The position numbers were made by a program, and so were the translations under genes. From NCBI GenBank assembly GCA_018401455.1, contig JAGYKU010000004.1, forward strand, positions 35,119-99,118: 64,000 bases of DNA, read 5' to 3'. The notes beneath the pieces are model-generated. The model was not told the DNA's origin, did not search any database, and worked only from the letters and a program-made list of their open reading frames with translations. The stretch comes from Flavobacteriales bacterium. GTDB lineage: Bacteria; Bacteroidota; Bacteroidia; Flavobacteriales_D; Parvicellaceae. Of the stretch, positions 25,942-35,221 are shown piece by piece (positions within the stretch are counted from its first letter, which is position 1; every line of letters starts with the position of its first letter).

Positions 25942-28575
25942 ATGGAAATTCCTAAAATATACGAATCAGACAAGACAGAGAGCAAGTGGTATGACTACTG
26001 GATGAAAAATGGTTTTTTTAATTCTCAACCTGATGAAAGAGAAGCCTATACCATCGTAATCCCGCCACCAAACGTAACGGGAGTATTGCACATGGGGCAC
26101 ATGCTCAACAACACGATTCAGGATGTTTTGGTGAGAAGAGCACGTATGTTGGGAAAAAACGCTTGTTGGGTTCCTGGTACAGACCACGCTTCCATTGCTA
26201 CCGAAGCAAAAGTAGTAAACAAACTTAAAGCCGAAGGTATTGAAAAATCAAATTTGTCGCGTGATGAATTTTTGGAACATTGCTGGGAATGGACGCACAA
26301 ACACGGTGGAATTATCTTAGATCAGTTAAAAAAACTAGGTGCATCTTGCGATTGGAATCGTACGCATTTTACCATGGACGAAGGGTATTATAAAGCCGTA
26401 ATCCAAGTATTTGTTGATTTGTTTGAAAAAGGAATGATTTATCGTGGTGTGCGAATGGTGAATTGGGATCCACAAGCACTCACCGCTTTGAGCGATGAAG
26501 AAGTAAACTACAAAGAGGTTAACTCTAAATTATATTACGTTAGATACAAAATTCAAGATGCAGAAGATGAGTGGGTAACGATTGCTACCACACGTCCAGA
26601 AACTATTTTGGGAGATACTGCAATTTGTATCAACCCTAACGATGAAAGATACAAACACTTGGTTGGTAAAAATGCCATCGTTCCTATTGCCAACAGAGTT
26701 ATTCCTATCATCACAGATGAATATGTTGATCCAGAATTTGGAACAGGTTGTTTGAAAATTACACCTGCTCACGATCCCAACGATTATGAAATAGGCATCA
26801 AGCACAATTTAGATAGTATTGATATTTTCAACAATAACGGAACACTGAATGAAAACGGTGGCGTTTATGAAAATAATGACAGATTTGATGTAAGAAAAAA
26901 TATCGCAAAGGATTTGGAAGCACAAGGCTACCTTATCAAAACCGAAGACCATATCAATAAAATTGGATTCTCAGAAAGAACTGATGCAGTGATTGAGCCT
27001 AAATTGTCTTTACAATGGTTTTGTAAAATGGAAGATTTGGCAAAACCTGCTTTGGACAATGTGATGAACGACAATATTGCATTCCATCCGCCAAAATTCA
27101 AAAATTCTTACAAACATTGGATGGAAAACATCAAAGATTGGTGCGTTTCTAGACAATTGTGGTGGGGACATCAAATTCCTGCTTACTTCTACGGAAAAGG
27201 AATGAACGATTATGTAGTTGCAAATTCTATTGTAGAGGCTTTGGAAAAAGCAAAAGCGATTACTGGCAACACAAAAATGACCGTTCATGATTTGAAACAA
27301 GACGAAGATGTAATGGACACTTGGTTTTCGTCATGGTTGTGGCCTATCGCTGTTTTTGGAGGATTCGACAAAGACAATGATGGAAAGGAAATAGATTACT
27401 ACTACCCTACCAACGACTTGGTGACTGCTCCAGAAATTATGTTTTTCTGGGTAGCCAGAATGATAATGGCAGGTTACGAATACAAAGGTGAATTGCCTTT
27501 CAAAAACGTATATTACACAGGAATTGTTAGAGATAAGTTGGGTAGAAAAATGTCCAAATCTCTAGGAAACAGTCCTGACCCAATAAGTTTGATAGAAAAA
27601 TATGGTGCCGATGGTGTTCGTGTAGGAATGTTGTTGAGCAGTCCTGCTGGAAACGACTTACCATTCGACAGTGCGCAATGTGAGCAAGGGAGAAACTTTA
27701 CCAACAAAATTTGGAATGCTTTCAGATTGGTTAAATCTTGGGAAGTGAAAGATTTTGAACAACCAGAATACGCCAAAAAAGGAATTGAGTGGTTTGAAAA
27801 TCAAATGAATGCTAGATTGGTGGAAATCAATTCGAGTTATGACCAATTTAGAATTTCGGAAGCGTTGATGTCCACCTACAAATTGATTTGGGATGATTTC
27901 TGTTCTTGGTATTTGGAAATCGCAAAACCCGCTTATGGACAACCGATTGACAGCACTACTTACCAAAAGACATTAGAGTTGTTCGAAACTTTATTGAGAA
28001 TCATTCATCCTTTTACACCTTTTATCGCAGAAGAATTGTGGCATTTGATCAAAGAAAGACCAGATAAAGATTGTGTAATTGTTGCCCAATGGCCAGAAGC
28101 GAAAAAAGTGGATGAAACAATTACCAAAGGATTTGAAATCGCTGAAGAAGTAATTACCAACATCAGAAATATCAGAAAAGAGAAAAACATTGCCAACAAA
28201 GTAGAAATAGATTTAAGAATCAAGAAAAATCAAAATACAGATGCTTCTTTTGATGCAATCATTCAAAAAATTGGCAACATCGCCTCTTTCGAATATATTG
28301 AAAACAAAGTAGATAATGCTTTTTCGTTTATCGTGAAATCCAATGAATTTTTCATTCCATTCTCTGAAGATATAGATGTAGAAGCTGAAATTGCAAAATT
28401 GAAAGAAGAATTGCAATACACCAAAGGATTTTTGAAAAGTGTAGAAGGAAAACTCAACAATCAGAAATTTATGGCAGGTGCTCCAGAACAAGTAGTAGCC
28501 AACGAAAAACGCAAACAAGAAGATGCTTTGAATAAAATTAAGGTTTTGGAAGAGAAGTTGGGGAGTTTTGTATAA
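25942..28575 (+). CDS. valS: Valyl-tRNA synthetase
   Basis: The protein is 877 residues, the usual ValS length. The class I signatures are HMGH (residues 50-53, within [15 protein letters not shown]) and KMSKS (about 535-539, [10 protein letters not shown]). The editing CP1 domain has [17 protein letters not shown]. The C-terminus has the ValS coiled-coil arm ([20 protein letters not shown] and beyond). It charges tRNA-Val and clears mischarged threonine. It is the only gene on its transcript. Confidence 0.97.
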   Translation: MEIPKIYESDKTESKWYDYWMKNGFFNSQPDEREAYTIVIPPPNVTGVLHMGHMLNNTIQDVLVRRARMLGKNACWVPGTDHASIATEAKVVNKLKAEGIEKSNLSRDEFLEHCWEWTHKHGGIILDQLKKLGASCDWNRTHFTMDEGYYKAVIQVFVDLFEKGMIYRGVRMVNWDPQALTALSDEEVNYKEVNSKLYYVRYKIQDAEDEWVTIATTRPETILGDTAICINPNDERYKHLVGKNAIVPIANRVIPIITDEYVDPEFGTGCLKITPAHDPNDYEIGIKHNLDSIDIFNNNGTLNENGGVYENNDRFDVRKNIAKDLEAQGYLIKTEDHINKIGFSERTDAVIEPKLSLQWFCKMEDLAKPALDNVMNDNIAFHPPKFKNSYKHWMENIKDWCVSRQLWWGHQIPAYFYGKGMNDYVVANSIVEALEKAKAITGNTKMTVHDLKQDEDVMDTWFSSWLWPIAVFGGFDKDNDGKEIDYYYPTNDLVTAPEIMFFWVARMIMAGYEYKGELPFKNVYYTGIVRDKLGRKMSKSLGNSPDPISLIEKYGADGVRVGMLLSSPAGNDLPFDSAQCEQGRNFTNKIWNAFRLVKSWEVKDFEQPEYAKKGIEWFENQMNARLVEINSSYDQFRISEALMSTYKLIWDDFCSWYLEIAKPAYGQPIDSTTYQKTLELFETLLRIIHPFTPFIAEELWHLIKERPDKDCVIVAQWPEAKKVDETITKGFEIAEEVITNIRNIRKEKNIANKVEIDLRIKKNQNTDASFDAIIQKIGNIASFEYIENKVDNAFSFIVKSNEFFIPFSEDIDVEAEIAKLKEELQYTKGFLKSVEGKLNNQKFMAGAPEQVVANEKRKQEDALNKIKVLEEKLGSFV

Positions 28576-28624
28576 TCAAAAGTATATTTTAGTAAAATAA
28601 ACCTTGAGTATAAAATATATCGAA

Positions 28625-29083
28625 TTATGAATTTACCAGTAACTCAAACTTCTGGTATACTTCACCTTCAGTAATATAACAGCCTTTTTGCATCATTTCG
28701 AAAAGTTCGTCTTCTTTTTCTTTTTGGTAAGGTTTGGAAGTTTTTCTTACATCCAGTGCAGAAATAGGAATTTCTGAAAGAGGTGTTTTGGTAAAATCAA
28801 TTGAGGGTTCATAAGTTTGTAAATGAATTAAAGAAATGCATTCTTCTTCAAGCTTGAAAAGCATCCATAATTGTGGTTCGCAAAACTCTGCATACTTAGC
28901 TTTCTGTAACATACTTCCCATAATCACATCTGAAAATTCGTCTATCTTTTGCTCACAGAAATCTGGATTGGTCTTTTTGAAATTTTCCCAATCTTTGGCT
29001 TCAATGCCATTTACTGCTAAAAACTGTATGAATTCTTTTTCCAACTTTTGCAAAGCTTCTTTACTCAACCTCTGAAATCTCAT
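28625..29083 (-). CDS. Conserved Bacteroidota protein, DUF6495-like
   Basis: The 152-residue acidic, helical, cytosolic protein opens MRFQRLSKEALQKLEKEFIQ and contains FSDVIMGSMLQKAKYAEF. I recall similar Bacteroidota proteins catalogued as DUF6495; function is unknown. It is the last of three minus-strand genes with 7-bp spacing and a 4-bp overlap, so it is part of an operon with the two unknown genes upstream. Confidence 0.6.
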   Translation of the reverse strand: MRFQRLSKEALQKLEKEFIQFLAVNGIEAKDWENFKKTNPDFCEQKIDEFSDVIMGSMLQKAKYAEFCEPQLWMLFKLEEECISLIHLQTYEPSIDFTKTPLSEIPISALDVRKTSKPYQKEKEDELFEMMQKGCYITEGEVYQKFELLVNS

Positions 29084-29090
29084 ATCAACA

Positions 29091-29312
29091 TTAAATTAAT
29101 TTATCTTTCAAAACCGACTCAATAACTTCCTGACTTTCTAGTGCTTTCATATACTTGAATCGCAAAGTATCTTCTTTTTCGATAATCATAAGTAAATCTT
29201 GAAACTTTTCCTCAGAAATTTCATCAATTTCTAGGTAAGAAAGGATTTGTTCCAACAAACTTTCTTTGTTCAACTGAATGGCATCTTTTATGGCTTCGAT
29301 TTCTTCACTCAT
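29091..29312 (-). CDS. Small acidic helical protein, unknown
   Basis: The protein has 73 residues, is rich in Glu, Ile and Leu, and is probably all helical (for example LLEQILSYLEIDEISEEKFQ). There is no signal peptide and no family I recognise. Its ATG overlaps the end of the upstream gene by 4 bp, indicating translational coupling and a real gene. Confidence 0.55.
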   Translation of the reverse strand: MSEEIEAIKDAIQLNKESLLEQILSYLEIDEISEEKFQDLLMIIEKEDTLRFKYMKALESQEVIESVLKDKLI

Positions 29313-29956
29313 AATTTTTCATGAAATTGATATTCTCTTTTGTCGTTGAAACATTCATTTTTGAGCAGTTTCTCCATTTCCTTTTCTTTTGGATGCACAA
29401 CATAAGTGGGAACTTCATTTACTTTTTTGTTTTCAATTTCTTTCAACTTCAAAATTTTGTCCATCACCAAAGTATGATCTATGGAATAAATAGATAAATT
29501 ACCATCTTTGATATCAACAAACTCCACTGCATAATAATCATTACTTTCTTTCATAAAAATAAAATAACCACCTTTTTTAGCAGGTATTACAAAGTTGTTT
29601 TTATCACTTTTGAAATAACTATCATACTGATAATACAAAGCAAAAATGGTATCGTTGTGTTCTTTGTAAAAAACACCATTCAAAGGAGCCACGCCATACA
29701 TTTTGTCATCTTTAAAAGTAAAACCTTTGGTAATGGCTTCTTCTTTTGAAATGACGATTTCAAACCCCGAGCGAACAGCAATGCTATCTTTAGTTACTAT
29801 CATTTGCTTGTAACGTACTTTTTCCAAGTCATAAAATCCTCTATGTTCTTTTTCAAAACCTTTGAATTTTTCTATTTCATTGAGATTATTCAGACCAAAA
29901 TACAATGAAGTATTATCATATTGCGCATGCAAAAATGACTTTAAAAAAGAGTCCAA
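29309..29956 (-). CDS. Uncharacterised protein with out-of-frame signal peptide
   Basis: The 215-residue frame opens with TTG directly after a stop, which is unlikely to be a true start. In the neighbouring frame an ATG at 29975 reads MKLYLIIGLFFKVIFACAI, a lipoprotein-type signal peptide with lipobox IFAC. One indel within 29905-29950 (for example in the A6 run at 29943-29948) would join the two. The mature part has two regions, a beta-rich segment (YGVAPLNGVFYKEHNDTIFA) and a charged C-terminus. No known family. Probably an envelope lipoprotein whose gene is frameshifted in this assembly. Confidence 0.55.
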   Translation of the reverse strand: MDSFLKSFLHAQYDNTSLYFGLNNLNEIEKFKGFEKEHRGFYDLEKVRYKQMIVTKDSIAVRSGFEIVISKEEAITKGFTFKDDKMYGVAPLNGVFYKEHNDTIFALYYQYDSYFKSDKNNFVIPAKKGGYFIFMKESNDYYAVEFVDIKDGNLSIYSIDHTLVMDKILKLKEIENKKVNEVPTYVVHPKEKEMEKLLKNECFNDKREYQFHEKL

Positions 29957-30075
29957 TTATTAAATATAACTTCATAATCATAAAATTAGTAACTTTTAAA
30001 TTAATACAGCAGAAAATTCTCATAAAAAAAGATAACCAATGCCTATTTTTCTATTTACAAAAAGTAAAAAATGTG

Positions 30076-30083
30076 TAAGTTTG
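30076..30083 (+). promoter_or_regulatory. recJ promoter -7 box
   Basis: TAAGTTTG fits TAnnTTTG, 55 bp before the recJ ATG. Confidence 0.5.
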
Positions 30084-30138
30084 CAATAACAGAAAACTAT
30101 AATAATTACCCTCCAATCATAAAAACGTTCAAACAAAC

Positions 30139-31869
30139 ATGAAATATATTTGGCAAGAAACACCAGCAGAAGATAACGAAACTATCGAAAAACTAGCTGA
30201 ATCGCTTCAAGTTTCTAAAGTTGTTTCAAAACTCCTTGTTGACAGAGGCATTAAAGACTTTGAATCCGCAAAAGCATTTTTCAGACCCGACCTCAGTCAA
30301 TTGCACGACCCTTTTTTGATGGAAGATATGGAAAAAGCGGTCAACAGATTATCGGACGCTTTGTCAAAAGATGAAAAAATCATGGTCTATGGAGATTACG
30401 ATGTGGATGGCTCCTCATCTGTAGCTTTGATGGTTTTGTTTTTGAGAAAACTCACATCCAATTATATTTTTTACCAACCCGATAGATATGATGAAGGCTA
30501 TGGCATTTCGGAAGCTGGAATTGAAAAAGCGAAATCTGAAAACGTAAAACTGATCATCGCTTTGGATTGTGGGACAAAAGCCATAGAAAAAATTGCTTTG
30601 GCAAATCAATATCAAATAGATGTCATCGTTTGCGACCACCATACACCTGGAGCAGCACTTCCCAATGCTTTTGCAATTTTGAACCCCAAAAAAGAAACTT
30701 GCCCCTACCCTTTCAAAGAATTGTGTGGCTGCGGAATTGGGTTTAAATTGATTCAAGGTTTTGCCATTCATCAAGGTTGGAAAACGGAAGATATTTTAGA
30801 ATATTTAGATTTAGTGACACTTGCCATTGGTGCTGATATCGTTCCTATTGTTGATGAAAATAGAGTTTTGGCGTATTTTGGGCTTCAACAAATCAATGAA
30901 AATGCAAGATTGGGAATCAAAAAACTTCTGGAAACCAACAATAAAAAATCAAGCATTACAATTTCTGATTTAGTATTTATCATTGCGCCTAGAGTGAATG
31001 CTGCTGGAAGAATAAGTCATGCCAATGCAGCCGTGGAAATGCTTTTGGTAGAGGATGAATTAGAAGCACAAGAATGGTGCAATAAAATCAACAATTTCAA
31101 TAACGAAAGAAAAGATTTGGACAAAGACATCACTTCTGATGCGCTACAAATTATACAAAATGATGATTTCTATGTAGATTCGAATTCTACTGTGGTTTGG
31201 AACGCATCTTGGCACAAAGGCGTGGTAGGAATTGTAGCGTCTAGAATTATTGAAAATTACTACAAACCTACAATAGTTCTGGCTATTTCTGGTGACGAAG
31301 CAACAGGGTCGGCTCGTTCTGTGAAAGGATTTGACGTTCACGAAGCTTTGGAAAAATGCTCAGATTTGCTTACAAAGTTTGGAGGACACAAATATGCTGC
31401 TGGTTTGAGTCTTAAGATTGAAAATTTAATCCCTTTTAGAGATAAATTTGAATCGATTGTTAAAGAAACCATTACAAAAGAGCAATTGCAACCCAAAATA
31501 ATGGTGGATGCTACAATTTCAACAGAAGAGTTAATTCCAGACTTACCCAACAATCCTTTGCCGAAGATATATCGTATTTGCGAACAATTTGGTCCTTTTG
31601 GCCCCAAAAACATGCGTCCAATTTTTAGAATTAACGGACTTTTAGATACCGGGTATTCTAGAATTGTTGGAGAAAACCATCTAAAATTCTCATTAAAATG
31701 TCCAGCAACACATATGACTATAAATGGAATAGGATTTAAACTAGGACACAAAATTGACCTTTTAAAATCAGAAAAACCTGTCGACCTCGTTGCAAATCTC
31801 GAAGTAAATGAATACATGGGTAATATTTCACTTCAACTAAATGTTAAAGACTTTGAATATTCTAATTAA
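30139..31869 (+). CDS. recJ: Single-stranded-DNA-specific exonuclease RecJ
   Basis: The 576-residue protein matches RecJ length. The DHH-family motifs are all visible: GDYDVDGSSS (residues 85-94), ALDCG, CDHHTPG near 165, and in the DHHA1 part NAAGRISHA and GGHKYAAGL. The C-terminal OB fold ends ...QLNVKDFEYSN. RecJ digests 5'-ended single strands in RecF-pathway recombination, mismatch and base excision repair. It is monocistronic. Its last 117 bp before the terminal codons recur as a diverged copy 115 bp downstream. Confidence 0.95.
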   Translation: MKYIWQETPAEDNETIEKLAESLQVSKVVSKLLVDRGIKDFESAKAFFRPDLSQLHDPFLMEDMEKAVNRLSDALSKDEKIMVYGDYDVDGSSSVALMVLFLRKLTSNYIFYQPDRYDEGYGISEAGIEKAKSENVKLIIALDCGTKAIEKIALANQYQIDVIVCDHHTPGAALPNAFAILNPKKETCPYPFKELCGCGIGFKLIQGFAIHQGWKTEDILEYLDLVTLAIGADIVPIVDENRVLAYFGLQQINENARLGIKKLLETNNKKSSITISDLVFIIAPRVNAAGRISHANAAVEMLLVEDELEAQEWCNKINNFNNERKDLDKDITSDALQIIQNDDFYVDSNSTVVWNASWHKGVVGIVASRIIENYYKPTIVLAISGDEATGSARSVKGFDVHEALEKCSDLLTKFGGHKYAAGLSLKIENLIPFRDKFESIVKETITKEQLQPKIMVDATISTEELIPDLPNNPLPKIYRICEQFGPFGPKNMRPIFRINGLLDTGYSRIVGENHLKFSLKCPATHMTINGIGFKLGHKIDLLKSEKPVDLVANLEVNEYMGNISLQLNVKDFEYSN

Positions 31870-31904
31870 TATTTTGTCAAGTTTTCTTACCCCAAACGAC
31901 TATA

Positions 31905-32215
31905 AAATCTGAAATAGAAATCTGAAATAGGAAATCTTGAAATAGGAATAGGGGAAATCTGAAATAGGAAAGTTAGGACATAAAATTGACATTTTAAAAT
32001 CAGAAAAACCAATCGACCTCATCGCAAATCTAGAAGTAAATGAATATATGGGAAATATTTCGCTACAACTAAATGTTAAAGACTTTTGTTAACTTTGAAA
32101 ATTGAAAGAGGAAATCTGAAATAGGAAATCTGAAATAGGAAATCTGAAATAGGAAATCTGAAATAGGAAATAGGAAATCTGAAACAGGAAATAGGAAAAA
32201 TGAGATAATTAGATA
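31905..32215. repeat. GAAATCTGAAATAG tandem repeats around a recJ fragment
   Basis: Units of 14-15 bp (GAAATCTGAAATAG) and 8-bp GAAATAG-like units are iterated at about 31908-31969 and again at about 32098-32200, bracketing the duplicated recJ 3' fragment. The same sequence on both flanks suggests that repeat-mediated recombination placed or preserved the fragment. Confidence 0.8.
31970..32092 (+). pseudogene. Duplicated, diverged 3' end of recJ
   Basis: Positions 31970-32086 align without gaps to recJ 31738-31854: 104 of 117 bases are identical, and the same reading frame is kept to a stop at 32090-32092. Of 12 differing codons, 9 are synonymous and 3 are conservative (Leu/Ile, Val/Ile, Val/Ile). 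It has no start and no upstream recJ sequence, so it is a non-functional tail. The substitution pattern shows that it diverged while part of a functional recJ. Confidence 0.85.
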
Positions 32216-32575
32216 ATGGATTAATTAGGTAATTGTTAATGGTTAATTGTTAATGGTTAATTTGATTATGTTTTTGTCACTTCGACTCATAGATGAAGAC
32301 CAAAGCGTCTTTGCTTTTGGAGATGTATATACGCTAAAAACTAAATTTGAAAATGATATTAGATAAAAAAACTTTGTGAACCTTTGCTGTTAAATAAAGA
32401 TTACATAATGTTTGATGGAAAGAGGAAAAATAAGAACAAATCAACCAAATAACCTAAAAAGTCTATTAGTCTTGAATCTATAACCTAATTTACTTAATAA
32501 TAAATTCTACTAATCTAACAACTAAACGCTAACCGCTAACAACTAATTGCTAATCAACAACTAAAAAATAAAATA
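32216..32575. other. Intergenic region with repeats, upstream of the AhpD-like gene
   Basis: TTAATGGTTAATTG units lie at about 32227-32262. A palindromic element starts GTCACTTCGACTC at 32276 and pairs imperfectly with GAAGAC ending at 32300, resembling the palindromes at 22.1-22.3 kb. AACTTTGTGAACCTTTGC is near 32370. CTAAC-type repeats run at about 32512-32566. No gene was found. Confidence 0.6.
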
Positions 32576-32908
32576 ATGAGTACATATTACGATCCAAAAG
32601 ACCTCAAAAAATTTGGAAATATTGAAGAATTCCAAAAACCGTTAGCAGATAAGTTTTTCGACTATTACGGAGAAGTTTTCAAAGAAGGAGCGCTCACTGC
32701 TAGAGAAAAAGCGCTGATTGCTTTGGCAGTTTCACATGCTGTACAATGTCCTTATTGCATCGATGCTTATACAGGAGATACTTTGAAAAAAGGTTGTTCA
32801 GAAGCTGAAATGATGGAAGCTGTTCACGTTGCAGCGGCCATTAGAGGTGGCGCTTCTTTAGTGCACGGAGTGCAAATGATGAATAAGGTAAAAAAAATGA
32901 CAATGTAA
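32576..32908 (+). CDS. AhpD-like carboxymuconolactone decarboxylase family protein
   Basis: The 110-residue protein has the AhpD-like core VQCPYCIDAYTGD, in which CPYC is the redox pair and the downstream residues assist the proton relay. The opening STYYDPKDLKKFGNI closely matches the peroxidase-like protein that accompanies arsenosugar biosynthesis genes (arsS), but no arsS or arsM gene is nearby. It probably acts as a peroxidase or disulfide reductase in the cytosol. Assignment to the AhpD superfamily is firm; the arsenosugar link is tentative. Confidence 0.78.
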   Translation: MSTYYDPKDLKKFGNIEEFQKPLADKFFDYYGEVFKEGALTAREKALIALAVSHAVQCPYCIDAYTGDTLKKGCSEAEMMEAVHVAAAIRGGASLVHGVQMMNKVKKMTM

Positions 32909-32917
32909 ATTTAAACT

Positions 32918-33208
32918 ATGAAAATCAAAAAAAACACTTTAATCATTGCTTTTACCTTATTAGCATTGATATCTTTAGATTCATGTAAAGCTTTAGCCAA
33001 AACCGCTGTAAAATATTGGACAAAGAAACAGGTTAAAGAATTTGTTAAAAATTGCGAATCTAAATCTTCTAAATTAGTGGGAGAAGCCAATGCTAGTAAG
33101 TTTTGCGACTGTGCTGTAGATAAAGTAGCCGAACAATACAAAAACTACGAAGATGCCAAAAGCGTTTCAGTTACAGAAATTATCAAATTAGCTAAAGATT
33201 GCAGATAG
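32918..33208 (+). CDS. Small lipoprotein with CxC motif
   Basis: The protein has 96 residues. The signal peptide ends SLDSC (lipobox, Cys23). The mature part contains four further cysteines, two of them in FCDCAVDKVAEQY, a pattern seen in small secreted Bacteroidota proteins of unknown function. The cysteines may form disulfides in the periplasm. It follows the AhpD-like gene by 9 bp and is probably co-transcribed, linking it loosely to redox functions. Confidence 0.65.
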   Translation: MKIKKNTLIIAFTLLALISLDSCKALAKTAVKYWTKKQVKEFVKNCESKSSKLVGEANASKFCDCAVDKVAEQYKNYEDAKSVSVTEIIKLAKDCR

Positions 33209-33853
33209 TTAAAACTTGTTTAAGGTAACTCCAAACCTAAACATTAGGTTGTAAAATTGTACATCGTAGGTTATTTCAGAATTGAAAGTTGAATACAAAA
33301 TTCCTCTAGCTGTGGTATAGAATTGCCCCAATTCAAAATGGATATATCTATTTCCGTTGTAATATTTTACACCAAGTCCACCTTCAATGTAATCGTAATA
33401 ATTACTATTATCTGCCTCAGTTCTAAAATCTTCACCATCCAAATTTGACACCCAATACATTTTATCTTTGCCCATTGCTATTCCGTATTTACCAAAAAGA
33501 TACCATGAAGTTTCTTCCTTTCTAAACAAGTAAACATTGGCGTAAGTGTACATTGGAAAAGTCCTGATTTTTAGCATATGTTTGTCTGATGCAGAAAAAA
33601 TTGGACGTCTTTGTCTAAGAGCAGAAATCCCTGCTCCTATTGAAAATCTTTGTAAAAATTGAACTGAAAAATTATAGTCCCACATTCCTGTTCTAAAACC
33701 ACCACCTAAATAAAGCGTATGATTAAAAACTTTATCATATTTAGCTTTGAAGGGATTATCTTCTTTTAATGATAGATGAGAAGTATTAAAACCAAAAGCA
33801 TTTACACAAAGTAGCAGCAAAAGGCAACTCGATATGTAAATGCTTTTTTTCAT
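33209..33853 (-). CDS. Outer-membrane beta-barrel protein, unknown
   Basis: The 214-residue protein has a signal peptide (residues 1-21) and aromatic-rich strands (YLGGGFRTGMWDYNFSV, YFHFELGQFYTT-like) ending in a final strand VQFYNLMFRFGVTLNKF with a terminal aromatic. It is likely an 8-stranded barrel. It lies 18 bp downstream of the LVIVD-repeat lipoprotein gene on the same strand, a pairing seen in Bacteroidota, and may form an envelope complex with it. No enzyme motif. Confidence 0.6.
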   Translation of the reverse strand: MKKSIYISSCLLLLLCVNAFGFNTSHLSLKEDNPFKAKYDKVFNHTLYLGGGFRTGMWDYNFSVQFLQRFSIGAGISALRQRRPIFSASDKHMLKIRTFPMYTYANVYLFRKEETSWYLFGKYGIAMGKDKMYWVSNLDGEDFRTEADNSNYYDYIEGGLGVKYYNGNRYIHFELGQFYTTARGILYSTFNSEITYDVQFYNLMFRFGVTLNKF

Positions 33854-33871
33854 GGTTTTAGTTCTTTTTTA

Positions 33872-35134
33872 TTAGTTATAAACTATCTGTCCAAGTGGAG
33901 TAAATTGAAGTGTGTTCCAATTTACTTGAAATTGTTGTAAACCTGTACTGTTAGATACAATTATAATGTTAGAATGTAATGGGTGTAACATTACATCAAA
34001 TGCTTCTACATTGTTTACATGCATCACTTCAACTATTTGTGATGGATTTACTGCATTGAATATTGTTAATCCATTTGCTCCTTGTCCAACTAAAAGGTAG
34101 TTCATTACCATAGTCATTCCGTAAGGACTATCCAATTCTATAGATTCCAAAACTGTTGGCTCATGCTCATTAGATAAATCAACTACATTTAAAGTATTTT
34201 CCCCAATATCGTTACAGCCTTCGTTAGCAACAGATCTCAAGGTATAGTAAGCAACATTTCCATAAGGAAGTACTGGATCACAAGACTCTGTATGTTCCAA
34301 AGAAGAAATTCTTGTTGGATTGCTTGGATTATTAGCATTTAAAATTGCCATATCTGTCGTAGAACCAATATAGATTCTATTGTTTGCAGTATATATTGTT
34401 TCTGAACCTGCACTTATGTTCTTTTCATTTACTTTAGTAATTACATTACCATCTTGTATTACATGTAATTTTTTGTCTGAAATTACATAGATATGATCAT
34501 AATCAACTGAAATTCTATTTAAAGTTCCTTTTCCAGTTGCATACACTCCAGTGAATGAAGTTGGAATCAACGACTCAGGTATTACATTCTTTTTGTAATC
34601 TAAGAATAACTTCCCTTCTTTTTTAATCGCTTTCGCTTCCGGGCTATTGATTTCAAATGATTCTGTAACTCTATCAAAATGAAAACCAATTAATGCTTGA
34701 CCTTTGTCATTATATTGTGTTTCCCAAAAAACATTTTCAGCTCTACTCACTAAAACTGGGTTGTAAACGTCTGTAATGTCTATTTTAATAAAATCATATA
34801 ATGTTTCAGCATACAAAAAATTATCTTTTACATAGAACTCTCTGTTATGAGGAATTTGAATAAACGACATTCTTTGAGGATTTTGCATATCAATATTATC
34901 ATAGATATGAATTCCTTTATTACGTTCACCTACTAAAATATAATCTCTACTAATAAAGAAACTTTTAGGATTTTCTAAAGGTTGTTTTTGAATTAAAAAT
35001 GGCAATGATCTTAATGAGTCTAAATCTCCATAGATAGCTTGTGCTTTGTCATAAGTCATTGAGATGTCTCCTTTTGTTTTGATACACGATACAAACAAAG
35101 AAGCAATTGCGATGATGGTGAGTAATTTTTTCAT
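33872..35134 (-). CDS. LVIVD-repeat beta-propeller lipoprotein
   Basis: The ATG at 35134 is the best start, as it begins a signal peptide ending in lipobox LFVSC (Cys17). The longer frame to 35158 adds eight residues before the signal. The 420-residue protein carries several ~40-residue LVIVD-type repeats of the form YDFIKIDITDVYNPVLVSR, MAILNANNPSNPTRISSLEH, NVVDLSNEHEPTVLESIEL and TIFNAVNPSQIVEVMHV, predicted to form a beta propeller. It should be anchored in the outer membrane. Ligand and function are unknown. It is the first gene of a likely two-gene operon. Confidence 0.8.
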   Translation of the reverse strand: MKKLLTIIAIASLFVSCIKTKGDISMTYDKAQAIYGDLDSLRSLPFLIQKQPLENPKSFFISRDYILVGERNKGIHIYDNIDMQNPQRMSFIQIPHNREFYVKDNFLYAETLYDFIKIDITDVYNPVLVSRAENVFWETQYNDKGQALIGFHFDRVTESFEINSPEAKAIKKEGKLFLDYKKNVIPESLIPTSFTGVYATGKGTLNRISVDYDHIYVISDKKLHVIQDGNVITKVNEKNISAGSETIYTANNRIYIGSTTDMAILNANNPSNPTRISSLEHTESCDPVLPYGNVAYYTLRSVANEGCNDIGENTLNVVDLSNEHEPTVLESIELDSPYGMTMVMNYLLVGQGANGLTIFNAVNPSQIVEVMHVNNVEAFDVMLHPLHSNIIIVSNSTGLQQFQVNWNTLQFTPLGQIVYN

Positions 35135-35221
35135 AACTATAAATTTTAGTGTTAACAAAAAATTAACAACTATTATGCCGTAAATATAAATTTTAAAAAG
35201 AAAATGAAAAAATATTTCAAA

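Noticed and set aside
26530..28518. Several antisense ORFs of 60-100 codons within valS
   Set aside because: Mirror images of a conserved long gene; none has a recognisable motif.
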